NCBI RefSeq assembly: GCF_012273895.1
Contig: NC_052104.1
Span: 2,232,001-2,296,000, forward strand
From: Zerene cesonia
Taxonomy: Eukaryota; Arthropoda; Insecta; Lepidoptera; Pieridae
DNA: 64,000 bases
Reading direction: 5' to 3'
The translations under genes were made by a program, and so were the position numbers. How positions within the stretch are numbered: the stretch's first letter is position 1; every line of letters begins with the position of its first letter. The notes below the pieces were generated by a model. The model ran no database searches. It was not told where the DNA came from and saw only the letters and a list, made by a program, of their open reading frames with translations. This document shows, piece by piece, positions 47,231 to 61,800 of this stretch.

Positions 47231-47717
47231 TACGTATTAGGCATCACTATTTACTTTTGAGTCTTTACGTGATAATATATGGGCAGTTACAGAAGTAATG
47301 AAGTACGCTATTAGTAAAAAAAGCACGAGTGTCACCTCTTTCCGCTGTGCCTATTAAATATATTATTATAAAATATGTTAATGTAAAACGGCTACTTAAT
47401 ACAATGCATTGAAGCCAATTATTCCCTAGCTAACCGCTTGCTTCTAAAGTCAATTCACGATTTAAGCCATTTGGCAAGTATTATAATTTAAAATTGAAAT
47501 TTAATAAAATAGAGATATAATTAAACTAAAGTAATAGAGAGGGGCTGTCGATGGATTGTCTTACTATTATAAATACTACCTGTACGTGTTTTTTAATGTT
47601 TGCACATGTCTTAATAAACAGTTCACAGCCGAACACCAGAAATGAGGTTTGTTTTGATTATAAATCCTAGCCAAAATATATAATGTACAATATAAAGGTA
47701 GATATGGCAACATTTTG

Positions 47718-48042
47718 TATGTGGTAGTCGAGCACGCTTCGGCACGACGAATTGGGCAAGCTCGCACCGGGGAAGTACCACACCCCCACAGAAAACCGGC
47801 ATGAAATAATAGCATGTTACTGTTTCGTACGGTGAGTGGGGGAACTGGAAGCTCATATCCTTTTCCTTACCCTTCCTAGTCTTTTCCTTTATTACTTTCT
47901 TAATCCCTTCCCAATTTAAAGTAGGCAATCCATTTGTAGAGGCGTAAGGTCTGCTATTATGCCTCTCCAAATGTTCATGGGTGGTGGTAGCGCTTGCCAT
48001 CAGTAAACCCACCAGCTCCATGGCCGACTATGACATAAAAAA
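47718..48042 (+). mobile_element. SINE-like retroelement
   Basis: GTGGTAGTCGAGCACGCTTC, AGTACCACACCCCCACAGAA, CAAATGTTCATGGGTGGTGG and CACCAGCTCCATGGCCGACT, ending ATGACAT plus A-run. Same family as 15,876 and 21,093. The 132-codon minus frame is a shadow. Confidence 0.75.
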
Positions 48043-51000
48043 ATATAACTTATATCGGCGATTATATCAAATTGCCATTACACCAATATTTCATATTCAA
48101 ACTAATGGCAGACCAATTTACTTAAATAACCATTAAACCAATATTAACTGCCTTTCATTGCAATATCATTTGTTATACTTCTTCATTTCATTTCCATATA
48201 TGTATCTATAACTATAAATTATATAATATTCCATATATGTATCTATAAATGGTGGAAAATTAAAACACCATAAATATTTTGTGCGATTTATTAAATTTTA
48301 ACAGTTATAATAAGATTTTACTTCAGTCGTCATTAGTTGTTATTGAAAAAATCTATTATCATCGTTACAATTCATACTTCCATTATTGCATGCAATCGAA
48401 CCAGACCAAAATTAAAATGAGCCCAACTCATGTTAACTTTGCTCTGACTTCACAATTTTATTTCATAAAAATTATGTTAAAATTAATAGGTAACTATTAC
48501 GTTTTATTGCGACTTTAATTTCGTTCTGTGTTTTATTATTTTATCGTCTATATTAAACGATTTCTACTCACATTCATTCTTTGGGTAGGAAAATAATTGC
48601 ATTTTACATTATATTAACATAACGATATAAATAATAAACAAAAAAAAATTGAAACTGACGATAAAATATAATCTAAAATTAACAAGAAAATAGGGAAAAA
48701 AGTTTAAACAACTAAAAAAAGCGATGGAATGTTATTGGTGGGTGGATGTTTATAACACATAAATACTCTTAAATAAAACTAAAATCGATTTTCGTCTTTC
48801 ACCACAAAGAAGCAAAATTAATCTTAATTAAAATGACTTAAAAAAAATACTAATTGTAGTCTGTGACTCAATTCATTAGTCTACTTAACTCTGTAATAAA
48901 AAATCATGCTTTGCATTTTGCAATTATTTTATCTAAAGTATAATATTATGTAAAATTTATTAAATAATTACAATAAACAATGGCATCATTGATTTTAACA
49001 CATGTTTCGCTAAATGTTAGAATAAAGATCTATATAGAAGTAATCTATTCAAAAACAACCTGATGCTTTATATTCACTATATTATAAATAAATTTTCAAC
49101 AGCGTATTAAGGTATGTGCTTATGCTATAATTATAATGATAATAAATTAAATAATTAATATAGCAACGCTAAGTCTGAAACAAAATTTATATCATGATAT
49201 ATTGACCAACATTCATCGCATCTCACTATACCTTAAATTTTAAATTCAATATCTTTTATGATTATTTTAGCTACATAATTCTCTATAGATTTCCCTTATT
49301 ACAATAACGTTTAAGATATTTCAAAATAATTTATAATGTGGAAACAAACATATTAAGTTTGTTGTTCTGTTTCTTTTAGAATTGAACTCGTTAAGAATAG
49401 GTAACAAATAATAATAGTTTTTTTTTAAATAAATATTGCAGTTTATGAAAATTATACATATTTCTTTGAAACAGATAGACGAATCAGAAAAAAAACCCAA
49501 AACATTTTTATAAACTACCTATTCTTAATTACACTTAACATACACAATAGTGAAATAGTGAGAGTTGTAGATTAAAATTCTACTACAAGTTAATATAATG
49601 TTTACAGGAATGCATTAGTGCTAGAGTGAAAATAACAAAATAACAATCCGTCACAAATGACTACCGATAGGTAGATATAATGCTTTATATATTTAATATA
49701 TTATGCATAAAGATAAACATAACATAATCTATAAAAATTTTGAATAGCTAAATAATGATTTCAACGTTGTACTTAAAATAGAATAAATAAAAATAGAAAT
49801 AAACTATTCAAAAATGTCTATTTCCATTTCTTGCAACCCTGTAATACTATAAAATTGTGATATATTTTAATATAATACGATGTTTTTCAACTAGGATTTC
49901 GTCATTTTAAATTAATTTGGTGAACTTGTGGCAGTATATTTTTGTTTACTTTTTCATTATCTTTTACTAGTAAAATCTATGTTTTCAAAGTTGAAATAAT
50001 ATAATATATGAAGGGTCGATTGTTCAATCTTTGCTTAATTTATACGTCCAATATTGTATTAAGCAATCATTTCAAAAATGTATTCTAATTAACTGTCTCG
50101 ACATCTCACCAGTAACATTTTTGTATTGTTTTGTAATTGTTTATTGGGCGGGTAGTTTTGTGCCAAAGAGTGAAAAATCGACTATAAGGAGTTTAATGTA
50201 ATCTAATAAAAATATTATAATTTTGAAATAAAACATTAATGTTGGTTTGCCTACAGAAATTCAAGGTATCCTCCCTCGTTGTAGTTGAAAAACATCACTG
50301 CAACATTATCTATAATAGGATATACTTATATTAAATTTTCGAAGTAAACATCCCGCTACTCTCTAAAAGATTGTTACCATTATTTTTAATAAATAACCTA
50401 CTAATGTATATTATGTACATTGTTCTAAAAGTCATGTTTAACGAGTTTCATTTAAAATGTTTAAAAATTGATTTAGATTTTGCATCGCGTGTGATATTTG
50501 GCACAATCGTGAGCGTGGATGCGAAAAACGATATAAACATATTGGGCTATCTCCAAAGACCGGAGAAAAAGCTTGCTTGCTTTGAATTCGAGAATATTTC
50601 GTATATTTTAATGTGCCTTCTCTATATTTAAAAGTTTTTACTGCATGCTTAGCAATATTATGCACTAATTTTTATAGACAGCCCGCAAATAACTTCATAA
50701 AACATTCAAAACATAACAATCACTTATCGAAATATGTACCGAAATTTAGTACTATATATAAATAAATTAACTCTGAATGCCTTTTGAACGTTTCGTCGCT
50801 ACGTGTTTAATTAATAGTACTAATATTAGTTTCTAATAATTCGTGATTAAGATCGATTTATCACAAAATTAATTAACTTATTAATAAATTTCCGTTTTCA
50901 TATCCTTTGATTCGTATATTTGTAAGTTTCTCAACGTAGTTAATATTCGTTAACTGAATAATACGCATCAACTTTTAAAAATTGCCTTTTTTATCTGTAT

Positions 51001-52176
51001 TGAATAGTGTTCTATTAAAAAAATATTTAATAATATAATTGTGAAAATTAAATAATCATAACTGCGATGAAACAACACAAATGTACATATATATATTTAA
51101 CTAGTGCCAAAATTGCATTAAAACCTCTTCACATACGAACGTTCACCAACCAAGATTTAGTTCATGTCCGTATAAACACCTATTTCGAAACGTGTTATAT
51201 GCTTTTCTTATTAAAACGGTTCTACAAGGTTTATTTAACTTTACAGGTTTTTTTTTTCTGTAAAAGAAAAAAAACATGATATTTCCTTTTTTTATCTCAT
51301 TGTTATGTATAGAAAGTGTACCTTAACTCTTTCCCTTTTTAACTTTTAAGTGTATTTATTTTTGTGTTATATATTATGATTAAATAAAAAATAAAAAAAA
51401 AATTGAAAAACGTAGTGTCTAGACAGACGTAACTTATAACTGTTCATTGTGACCAAGGCCTGTTTTCTCGTGCGTCCATGAAAAGTGTTCCGAAATGATA
51501 CGTGCTCTTATATTATAATACAACCCCCTCGGGTACGAAGTATCTAAGTTTGAGCATATTCAAGTTAAGTATTATTATATATTATTCATATAAGTTGTTG
51601 GAATGGAATCAATAAAATCAATAATTTTGAAGTCCCGAAGGTCTTTGGTAACGAACGCAGCCTAAAATAAATATATCTATTTTAATATTTTGTCGAGTCC
51701 ATTTCAACAATTTTGCTTCAAATATACGACGGCACTGCGTTTTGTATGTCCTACAAATTCAACTATCATATCGTCATATAACAATACAAACGAATCATTA
51801 TGTTTTTTTTTTGCAATATATTTTTATTTATTCACCAGTGCCGTAGAAAATTTGGTGCTTACGATGCCATGACATGATCGAATTGCCAGCAAAATAGAGC
51901 AGATTCGGGACAGAGACGTTGACGGTTCTCCCAATATAGTGAAACTGGTAAATTATATATTTATTTATCATATTCGCAAAATTGCTGGGAGCATTCAGTG
52001 ATTTCATAGAGGAAAAGGGTGAACAAATGGTCACAAAATACTAAATACTTTTCTAAAATGTGCAGCTTTGGAGAGGTTAACACCATTTAGACTAACTCGA
52101 AAAGATCAGGTTATAAATATCAGGAGTATATTGATACTCGCGAGACTAGGATCCAAAGTGGTTCTAATGATTTCAG
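48043..52176. other. AT-rich sequence, no gene or repeat recognised
   Basis: Very AT-rich and nearly free of recognisable repeats. No splice-bounded exon found. The end nearest CASK could hold part of its 3' UTR, since it lies downstream of the CASK stop on the minus strand, but no boundary can be set. Confidence 0.45.
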
Positions 52177-52179
52177 ATT

Positions 52180-52219
52180 AGATATAGACCAGTACTTGAC
52201 TAAGTACTGGTCTATATCT
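52180..52219. repeat. Perfect 17-bp hairpin downstream of CASK
   Basis: Arms 52,180-52,196 and 52,203-52,219 are exact reverse complements (AGATATAGACCAGTACT) around a 6-base loop. GACTAAGTACTGGT is repeated directly just after. It lies about 660 bases beyond the CASK stop, so it may be transcribed in the 3' UTR. Confidence 0.8.
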
Positions 52220-52877
52220 GACTAAGTACTGGTATAAAGTGCGAGGGGTGAATTAGAAAAAAAAATTATTCAATGATATCCCAAAATGCTGAAAAACTAT
52301 ACAAAAAAAACAGTTCCGAATCCGACCATTACACTGCGAAGCTTCATTTAAATGTAATTGCTTGTCAGGAGCTTTGAAAGGTGTAACAAGATATTTGATA
52401 ACCCACTACTTAAGTATGCCTTATTGCTGTAATCGCGCTAAGTGAACCAAGTGATCATATAGGGGAGAAAATTAAAAAGTTATCCAATAAAAACTCTTTC
52501 AAAAACCCTGAATATAATTCAGAAATTGTCTCCATTATCATCATCATATTAACTAAACCCACGCACTTCACACACTATGCACCCACCTGAGGGGCACTTT
52601 TAAGTACTGCCCACGTCTAAAGAAATGACAAGATTTTTTATAAAATAACTACTTATCAATGGATATTTTAGGAATATATATTTTAGGATTTCTGTACATT
52701 GGAATGCCAAAGTACAAAAATTCCTAAAACTGATCAATTCACACAAACCAATTTATATGGGAGGGGGTAGGAATACTTTTTGTCCGATCCGCAGCTATCC
52801 GAAACGCGAAGCCGTCCGGAATCCGCCCACTAAACGGCAATCGCATGGCAGTTGCACTATAGCGCGCAGTGGGTGCG

Positions 52878-55800
52878 TCAATACACCCAGGCGACGGGCA
52901 CCCACTGGGGCGAAGCCCTGAGGCGGGCGAGCGCCGCCTCGAGCGCGGCGAGCGTGTCGTCGATGTCGTTGTTGACCACGTTGAGGTCGAAGTAGTGTCC
53001 GTACGTGCGCCGCAGCTGCTCCGACTCGCGGACCAGCACCTCCAGCGAGCCGTCGTACTGCAATTTCGGTATAATCACTATATATAGTATAAACGAAGTT
53101 GTTTTTTCTGTCCCTATGTCCCTATGTATGCTTTAATCTTTAAAACTACGAACGGATTTACGAACGGATAGATAGTGATTCAAGAGGAAGGTTTATATGT
53201 ATAATAACATATATTAAACTACTCCAAATTAACGCGTGCGAAGCCGTGGGCAAAACCTTGTAAAAAAACAAACGAATATCCGCTAAATAGTAGCTTTCTA
53301 ACATCTGTATGATTGGATCTTTGAAATTATTCAAGAGATTTTGATGGGGGTTTAAAAAGTCGCTTTCCGCCGTCTGTGTGTCTGTATGCTTAGAATTTTA
53401 TAATTACTCAACAGACTTTGATCCTTCACTACATAATGTCAAATATCATAGTATCACGAAGTCGCTTTCTGCCGATTAACTGCTTTGTCTGTGATTAAGG
53501 ATCGTGTAACCGTTGGTTAATAATCACACGATTCCTTTCACATTCAAGAGATTTTTTTTTTAAATATTTTTAGCACTTTACTAACCGCACCTTTAAATTC
53601 ATTTCATTGAATATGTTATGTTATATTAATGATAAGGTTAACTCCGTCGTGTTTGATTTATGTTGAATCTATATTTATTTATTTTTTTTGCTAAATAAAC
53701 AATTCTTATTTATTTAATTTATTTATGAATCTAGTGTAGAGCGCGCGCACGCTGTACAGTGCTCGGCGCACACTCACGTCGGCCACGTTGTTGAGCGGCG
53801 GCGCGGCGATGAACACGACGTAGGGCGCGAACTCCGCCGTGCGCAGGATCTTGAGCGCCTGCGGCTCCACGTCGAGGATGGCGATGCGCCGCTCCGAGTG
53901 GATGCGGCGGATCGTCTCCAGCTTCGTGCCGTACATTGCGTCCTCGTGCGTGCCTGCGGGCGGGCGGGCGTGCGTGCGTGCGTGCGAGTTTTTTTTAGAA
54001 ATTAATTAATTCAATTAAATAGTTTTTATACTATATAGTTTAATTAAATTACTTTTTCGTCGGTGTAAAAAGAAATATTATATATAACTATACGAACTCC
54101 GTGGGTACAAGGTTCAATTAGCGTGATTCCTTTCGTTTCGTTTGATACGAAGTTGTCAAGTCATTTAAGAATCTGGCGCGGTACCCCTGCCCTCTCCCAC
54201 AAAAAAAAATATTCATAATATGTTTTAAATGAGATCGTATTGGTAGGAAATCTGGTTCGTTATCCAGGTATCATGCGATTTTGGCCGCGGAGTTCAGTCT
54301 GGCACAAAAAACATAAATAAACTTCCAGAGATTCAATTCAAACAAATCTTGATAGAAATATATTTTATAATACTAACATACTTTATTTGAAATTTCAAGA
54401 AAAATGCTAAAATTTCCAGAGGAGCTTACCGTATTCAAGATATTCGTTAGCAGCGATATCAGCCATCATTTCGTCGTGCGATACGAAATAGTAGTGTCTG
54501 CCATTTTCCTCGTCAGGTCTGGGAGGACGAGTTGTGTCTGAAATTTCAATCGTTTGAATATTAATTAATATTCAAGGTTTTTCTTAAACTTTAACTTAAA
54601 TAACGAAGGTTTAATCAAACTGGTCCACGTTTTTCGACCAATGTTATAATATTCCAATCAAATAAACCAATGTTATAGTATTCATACTATGAAAGTATTA
54701 ATTAAGTATTTTCCATGAATAAGAAAACTTGACTAAAATCTAAAATTAATTAATTTTATTAATTTAATTATTCTCATAATTTTCACTGTACAACATTACT
54801 AACGACAAAGACAATACTATTTGTTGTAAAAGGAGAATATTCAATATTTTACGGACCACATAAAACCATGAATTTAGATTTCGCAACAACAAAAATTAAA
54901 ACAACGTTCATTGTGCAAACTCGTTCATGGATTGAAACTAAATTCGTTAAAAGAGAACAGAATATCGAATAAAATTCGGTTATATTAAAAAGGTTTGTTC
55001 CTTTGTTTTTAAAAAACATCACAAACAATAGCTACAGTATGGTATTTTCAAATATGATTTACAATGCTTGATTCGATAGAATAAACAAGTTTTGTGATTC
55101 CAGTACAAAGCCTATTCAATATCAGTGATCAAATTCAGTCAGTCGGACTATGCTCACAGTAAATCCCTCACGACAACATTAAAGAATCATATTTTTACAA
55201 CGCCAAAATGATTTTCAGCATAATTCTGCCCACTTTATTTCTTAGCGAAAAAAGGCATTAATCAATCACTAATCAAACTAATATTATAAATGTGAAAGTT
55301 TGTTTGTTTGGGTCCATTGGGATAAAATAGAAATCTTGATATGCCGGCCGAGACGGGACGAGTGTCTAGTATTATATATTGGTATATTACATAGCTTTCA
55401 ATTTGAATAAAATTATTTCGGACTTCCACATATCTATCGTCAAAGTATTTCATTAAATAACCAAATTATAATAAAGTTCCTCAAGTTTAACAACATTCAT
55501 GTGTTAACGATCAAAGGCTCGTTCAATTCCGGTTCGAAGGACCACTCAACGTAGGACCACACAATGTCCAATCGATGTGGTTACTATATATCTCTGTTTG
55601 TTGTTTACCTTTTCTTTTTTTTTGTTATTTTCAATTGTTTACGTATAATTTTAATACTTTGTATAATTAAGAAGACTTACGTGGAATAGGGTAGGCGTAC
55701 AAATCCGGGTGACGCGCTATGAGAGTGTTCTTTATATGACGGCGACCGACGCCGTGAGCGCCCAATAGAACTATAGTTTTTCTTTGGAATGCTGAAAATG

Positions 55801-58800
55801 TTTGATAAAATATATAAATAAACATATTTCTTAATATTGATTTAACATTACAATACACTGTGTAATATAATAAATGTGAAAGTTTGTCTGTTTGCATTTT
55901 TATCCGTCAATAATGCTGAAAGTACTGAACGGATTACAATGGAATTTGGTATTGGTACAGACAGAGCATGAGCTGACTTGGGTGATATTATACTTTCTAT
56001 TTCGATTAAATGCACCCTTGGGATAAAACCGGAACCTAGATATCCGGGCGGAGCCGGGACGAGCGTCTTGTAAATAATAAATATAAAAATTTGTCACTTT
56101 ATTGTTTCTTAGTATAAACAACTTTAAACCACAGCCTATTTTTAAGAGTTAACAAAGTATTTTTTAAGATACACGTAATAAATAATAACGTACAAAACAT
56201 AATAATTACAGTACACGTAACAAAACATATAATTAATACTTACAAGGCAACTTCACGACCTCCTCATACGTCACAACATCTAGTTGATCGAATACGGCGT
56301 TGTGTTTCGCGAGATATTTGTCTTTCGACTGTTTCTTCTTGCGTCCGAATATCGAACAGTTCACTGGAACAACAAGCAGACGCTATAAATTGCTAAATTC
56401 TAATCGAATATTCTAGAAGTTGAATTCTATTTTTCAATTAAAGCCATCTATCTACACACTGTCAATATTTAATGAAAACATGAAATTCAGCAATTACGGG
56501 AAGTTGGACTCTTATTTTTAATTATAATTGTAACATGCAGTATATTATAATTACTGTTATTAACATTTATTTCCAGAATCTTCAATCGTGCTTCATTACT
56601 TATAACAAAATTTTAAGAGCAACTTCTCAGTTTGTGAACATTATAGCAACCATCTATAGCTACAATTAAAGTGCAAGAGAGATAATAATAATTTACGAGT
56701 GACATTTATTTAATGCAACTCATATTTCAAGTTATATTCAGATGTGATAAAACACTAGTCTTTAGTTCCATATCATTAAATGCTTAAGAATTTATTGCTT
56801 TTTGAAAAATTAAAAAGAATAGAAAGACAATCAACTATCATACGATCATGAGGCGGAATTCGGAATTTCGAAATTATTTAAAGTTGTTAGAACTGGGCTA
56901 CACAAATCGACTGTTTCAAAAATGTGCTAAAAAAATCTTTAAAAAACTTAACATTGCATATTCAAAATAGCCCTTATAACACATTACTAAACCTGTAACC
57001 ATTAAATCCCTTGCACAATTACCCAACTACATACATATATTTACCTGTGTTCTCACATCCGTCGGTATGAGACACGCAGCCGTCAGCTCCTAGCCGCACA
57101 ACATTACAACACGGTCTTGCACACAACCCATGGGTATGGTTTGGCAACTACTCGGTTGGGACGGACGCGTTTCTTGGGAAATGTTTGGATATGTGCGATT
57201 GTAATGGACCAAAAATCACGTTTACGGATAATGGAATACAAAAAGGTAGAGGGGTTATTAAAACAATGATTCTATTATGGAGGGATATCAGATAAACAAT
57301 TGAAATTTTTGTCCACCAAATTATTTCCAGCGCAATTCAATTAAGCTATAAAATAATCTGAATATATGAAAAAACACAAAATGTTTTTCATATGATAAAG
57401 GTTAAATCCAAACAAACATGTCCTGGAACGGACCAAACATTTCCCAAGAAAACAAAACGGTTTGAGGAGTCGTTAAGACTATCCGATTATTATTCATAGC
57501 CTTCTACGATAAGTCCTTTACTGTTATCTACTTTAGGTTATATATTGACAGACAGACATTTCGTAAGGTAAATTTTAATGTTTAATCGGTATAATATGAT
57601 TGGTATAAATACCATGCAGATTTTGGGCTTAGTAATATTAATTCGTATATAGGGACACATATAGAACAAATATACAAAGCAAAACATTACATACCGACTG
57701 TAGAATCGTCCATTGAAATTTGAAAGAAAGAAACATCGAAATGATATATAGCGCACATATAAATAATACGCAGTAGAGAAATTAAAAATAGATGGATATA
57801 AGAAATTAAATACTCTTAATTATAAATTATTCAGAGTTTGAAGAGAGTTCAGTTAGGTTCCTCATAAACAATTTCAAAACTTTACCTATTTAAATTAACG
57901 TTATAGATAAAGAGGAAACACTTGTAATTTTTTTAATTAATCTCACAACCAATACACATATTTATAAGATACTAAAATGATGTGAATAAAAGCAAGTCAA
58001 TAAAAAGAGAAACAATTCATGTGATTAAATAAATAAAATCTAATGAACACGAATCCTAACACAACATCAACACATCAATTCTACATTTTGACTGAAGCGA
58101 CTCGTCAAACTCAATATTAAATCAACGACCGTTTAGAGCAATGTACGGATCAAGCCATCTTCATATAACATCATCTACGCACGTCAAACGATGAAAATTT
58201 AACAAAATATAAAGCAATAGCGCTCATTAATTAATATGAATTAAAACACACACGAAACAATTTTATTAAAACTGTGCTCAGATTTCCCGAATGAAAGCAA
58301 ATATATTACCAAATACCGGATGTTTAAAACCTAACTCAGCCACGATAGAATTTTAGATAGAAACGAGTTGACGAAAATACCTATAATAAATCATCAATAT
58401 ACAAATGAAGGTCATTAAACATATTAAAATGACTGCTCAAAACCGCATTATATACCACAAAGACATGAACCGTATAGTGAAATCCAATTTTGTGGCTAAA
58501 TGATGAACATTGCTATTCGACCGCTAAAATGGTCACACAATTATTGGAAACGTGGTAGAATCAAGGATCATTTTTTTTAAATACCAAACATGCACAATAA
58601 CATAAAATAATTATAAAAACAAAAAAGAAACAACAAAAAAATGTAAGAAAAACATTCCTAATAATAAAAGTGTATAAGTGTGTGTAAATAATTGTAAGCA
58701 TAAACTACACAAAATATAAAGAAAGAGATAAATAAAAGAAAAATAAATAAACATATGAGATCTTAGGTCAGGTAAGGATTTGATTGAAATTAATTAACTT

Positions 58801-61800
58801 TACTTAAATCATACTATTCCCATCCCATTAGAAGTCCCACTTTGTAAATTTTAATTTTCTTGTCACGTAAATAAAATTGATCGATCGAACACGATTCTAT
58901 TTTGATTTTACCATTTTTCCTGATCAACAACATAACAACTATTAACTATCCTACCTTGATCAGTGTTAGATTTTTCGGCGGCAGCACAAGCCGCGCGCCA
59001 TTCCTGTAGTTCGGGACTCGGTATGAGACCGGCCGAGCCACCGGAGGCGTCCTTACGAGCTTGCCACCAATGAGAGTCGTCTTTACTTATTATCTGAAAG
59101 TCATTACGAATAACGCTAAACTTAATTTATTGTTTTATAGCATCGAAATGCTTTATAAATAAGAATTTTTGAAAGAATAAAGACTAAGATATTTGAGTTT
59201 TGAGTTTGAGTTTGAGTTTATCGAAAACTTTGCAATAAAGTAATCATAAGTACGTATAATTATTCGTTTAACTTATAACTAGATGCTCGTTATCGAGATT
59301 TCTGTTATATTCCAAGGAAATTTAATCAGGTATATAAAAGTACTCTGGGGTGATAGTCACCCAAGTAGGCTCATACCCTGTCTGTATACCAAATTTCACC
59401 AAAATCAGTTCAGTAGTTTCAGCGTGATTGACAAACGTCCAAACAAGCCAACTTTTACATTTATAATATTACTGTGATTTGTTTGTGCAATAATTTAATA
59501 AATAATTATACACATAGTGGAATTAATCATATTCGAGTTAAAGTTATACTCTTGGTGTCATAATTCATCAATCTTAATTCGATGTACGTTAATTCAATAA
59601 TATAATGGTAATAAAGTTTAATTACTAATCCAACCAACTTCACATCACTCAACGTAATAATATTAAGAACTTGTACTGTATGCCACATTTCTGTCTCATT
59701 AAATAATTCCACATACTCCATATATACCTACATTTCATATGTACTTTCATTTAGACTTATTTGTTTGTAAAATGAGAACTGTTTATATAAAGCATGTTAT
59801 ACATAACAATTTTGTTTTATTTTTTATTTAATAGTTGGTATGTTTATTCCGGCTTCCCTTCAAAGCGACTATACCTAGTTTCACAGATTTTCCACTTACA
59901 ATAAGTAGAACAGTAATTGTAATTCTGAAAAGAATTTATCGACAAAAAATCTCTGGTTGCAAACTAATATTTAATTACACGGAAAATAAAGATTATTTGA
60001 AGTGAAAACTTCTTTTGGCGCGTTGAGCGTTTTGGTAGAGGGTAAAATCCTCGGTTCGCGTCACCGACATGCTAATGATAATAGTATATCTATAGCTATG
60101 GAGAGGCAGACTAGCGCACGCGCAGTAGCAACTTGAATTCATTGAAATTCGTGTAAATATAAATACTATGTATAATTAAGATAATTGTATGTTAATTATT
60201 TTTTCAACCACTTTGTATTTTTATTTTGTTCATGATTTGTTTAACCCATCATATGTAACTAATAAATAAAACATAAAAAAATTCATATAATTTTTGTATA
60301 TAGTTTTAATTACTCTCAACTTAATAGTTCCGTTTTCACTTCTATCGGCAGTCCCACGACTGCTACTGTTTTTTTTTCTTCTAATAAGGAGTAATATAAA
60401 GCGACGTCTTCAAAGTCACGCCGTTGAAGTATTTCCAAGAAAAAGCTTCTGAAGGTATTAATATGTATTTACCTGTAGAATGTCCCCTATATTGAAAGCT
60501 ATACCGGCTTGGGCGCACGGTATGAGTTCATCCTCTAATGGATCGTAATCAAATTGCGCTCTCACGAAGATCTGCAAATGCGTGTATCATATTACTCAAG
60601 TGTAATGAATTCAAATTAATTATTCAATAATGTTCATTCCTTCATTTCATCTAGAGCCTTCTAAAAATATTAGCAGTATATTTGGCAACACAGTAATTAT
60701 ATTGAAAATATTATTCGCTACAGGAGACTAGTTTGTATAAACTAATTATTACAAACAACAAATTCACATCACATCAACGATCTACATATGAAATACTAGA
60801 CTGAAGGTACGGGCGTCGATAAACGGGTAATGGGAAATGATGTTTTATGCAATGATAATATAATGAATGATGGAAGCGATGGCAAAGAACAACAAGCGCA
60901 CAGAAACGGTTGGAACCGGGAACGCGCGGCCATGCCCGGGTGACATTATAATACACAACATAAAACAAACAACAAATAGAAACAGGTACGTAATACAAAA
61001 CAACAAAAAGTAGCAACGGGTGTGGAATACGCTACTTACTAGAACGGGCGAAGGCTTTATCCGGAATAGCTAGTTAGAAACAAAACAGAAAGTTTTTAGT
61101 TTATTTAGTTAACCAATCAGATTTAGGACAAGCTCTATGGAGATTTATGTGCGCTTGTCGACTTTTATTCACTACTTGTGAAGTGTTTTAGTTAAGAGTC
61201 AAAGCGCGTTAGTATCACACAGTCTATTTAAATCAAAACCAAATCACACACTGTTCGCATTAAACTACTGTAAAACACAACTTATCAAACTGATTTTATT
61301 ATACGTTAAGAACAGCAATTCAAACAGCATTCCGCGTACAGCCCAAAGGGTAATAAATAGCGATCTAATATAAAATAACAAAATAACTATGTACTTTACC
61401 TCGCAAGGTGGCGGAGCTGAGCGGTACGATGGAACTATCTTGAACGTAACGGAGCCTCTGGCTTCACGCTGCGAAATATGAATAATGTTTCAAAACATTG
61501 GAATTTTTCAATATTATGTTTGCATCTAAGATGGTTAACCCATTTTTTTTTCTCTCATTATAATTTCTATTTTATGATTAAATCTTCATTCGAATTTATT
61601 TTCCTTTTCAGTTTTAAATAGCATAATTAAAATTATCTCTAATTTATACTTTTTATTTTTGACACATTTTTTTAATTGAATTAAAAAATCGAATATAGAA
61701 TAAAAACACATTTTTTCCTTCATGTTTGAGTTGAAATAGGTGGGTGGTGGTGGACACCTTATGCGACCAGTGACCAGCACTGCCCATGAACATTTGCAAA

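Noticed and set aside
50371..50665. Overlapping frames on both strands of 75-86 codons
   Set aside because: Neither has coding bias or recognisable motifs. The slightly higher GC alone is not enough.
53706..53777. Extension of the CASK frame past the donor (VSVRRALYSVRALYTRF)
   Set aside because: The conserved C-terminus resumes in the exon at 53,057 in the right phase. The extension is intron read-through.
59900..59924. A 25-base candidate CASK exon (TTTTCAG acceptor, GTAAGT donor) between the two SH3 exons
   Set aside because: 25 is not a multiple of three. Inclusion shifts the frame and meets a stop at the start of the next exon. At best a poison exon; no further support.
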